From: Paramecium pentaurelia
Taxonomy: Eukaryota > Ciliophora > Oligohymenophorea > Peniculida > Parameciidae
Assembly: GCA_905183005.1 (NCBI GenBank)
Contig: CAJJDO010000127.1
Coordinates: 3,308-67,307 of the forward strand
Length of the DNA stretch: 64,000 nt
Direction of reading: 5' to 3'
Shown: one piece after another, positions 63,719 to 64,000 of the stretch
Position numbering within the stretch: position 1 is the stretch's first letter
Layout of the letters: every line of letters begins with the position of its first letter
Translations under genes and position numbers: made by a program
The notes under the pieces: generated by a model
The model's database searches: none
Told to the model about the DNA's origin: nothing
Seen by the model: the letters and a program-made list of their open reading frames with translations, nothing else

Positions 63719-64000
63719 ATGACAGATTACTTGAAAGCTGTAATTGAAACACAACTTATAGGAGCATTTAGAGTGGCAATAATAATGCCTTTAGAACATG
63801 TTCTAGATAGAATCAAGACATATAAACAGTCAAGATTAGGAATCTCCTATATATAAGTATATATATTATTTTTGTATTTTAAGAGTTTTAAAGAAATAAA
63901 GGGAGCTCGCGGTTACCTAGGATTATATGATGGTTTCTATCCTAGCTTTCTTAGAAACATGTTTAAATAGTACTATCGTTGGCCTATGATGATCTTTATC
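63719..64000 (+). CDS. Mitochondrial carrier family protein, N-terminal fragment
   Basis: Starts ATG 63719 and runs off the window. One 27-nt intron (GTATAT...TTTAAG, about 63856-63882) joins the exons. It reads MTDYLKAVIETQLIG, then PLEHVLDRIKTYKQS and GYLGLYDGFYPSFLRNMFKQ, matching the first transmembrane helix, the PX(D/E)XX(K/R) signature (here PLEHVLDR, shifted by one residue, so altered) and the GLYRGFxPSxLR motif of the family. Inner-membrane transporter by family; the substrate cannot be given from a third of the protein. Confidence 0.75.

Overview
The window is nuclear DNA of a ciliate, almost certainly Paramecium or a close relative. Three things support this. (1) It is extremely AT-rich, and the genes read through only if TAA and TAG are glutamine and TGA is the sole stop; ribosomal protein uL2/RPL8, peroxiredoxin and SAPS-domain genes all contain in-frame TAA/TAG. 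(2) Introns are tiny, about 19-37 nt and mostly 21-31, begin GTA and end TAG/AAG, and removing them restores the frame and a multiple-of-three length gene after gene. (3) Genes are packed tightly on both strands, often with under 100 bp between them. No tRNA, rRNA, CRISPR, insertion sequence or phage feature was seen.

Layout. 1-258 is the tail of a WD40-repeat gene. About 0.3-8.4 kb is gene-poor, with what looks like a decayed kinase and otherwise unassigned AT-rich sequence. 8.4-10.5 kb holds a tyrosine phosphatase gene, part of which is repeated around a single N. 11.8-12.9 kb is a TPR-like protein with one repeat per exon, ending 2 bp from the convergent end of a 5.4-kb multi-pass membrane protein gene (12.9-18.3). 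18.7-23.7 kb is one large type I membrane protein gene, again interrupted by a 1.07-kb exact repeat around an N. 23.7-30.3 kb carries a 2-Cys peroxiredoxin, a Gln-rich coiled-coil protein, a small secreted Cys-rich protein, an EF-hand protein and RPL8.

31.1-36.8 kb is a minus-strand run: a SAPS-domain PP6 regulatory subunit, a MORN-Ulp1 fusion, a GYF-domain protein and an Unkempt-like CCCH protein. 37-38.2 kb is a propeller-like protein. 38.2-46.3 kb is an 8-kb IP3-receptor-type calcium release channel. 47-56.8 kb holds an HTH-like protein, a cyclin, a Cys-rich nuclear-type protein, a 94-residue HMG-box protein, a protein kinase, a tesmin/LIN54-type CXC protein, a small acylation-candidate protein and a methyltransferase. 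57-64 kb holds a SEL1-repeat ER protein, a hypothetical protein, an MDR oxidoreductase, a DOMON-b561-cytochrome b5-ferredoxin-reductase fusion, and the start of a mitochondrial carrier.

The genes are independent eukaryotic transcription units, not an operon. They form loose themes: calcium and membrane signalling (IP3R, EF-hand, membrane proteins), RNA or chromatin regulation (CCCH, GYF, CXC, HMG), phospho-regulation (PTP, SAPS, kinase, cyclin) and redox (peroxiredoxin, MDR, b561 fusion). The strongest novelty candidates are the MORN-Ulp1 fusion, the four-module electron-transfer protein, the non-canonical IP3R filter and the exon-per-TPR gene. Both internal repeats are probably assembly artefacts.
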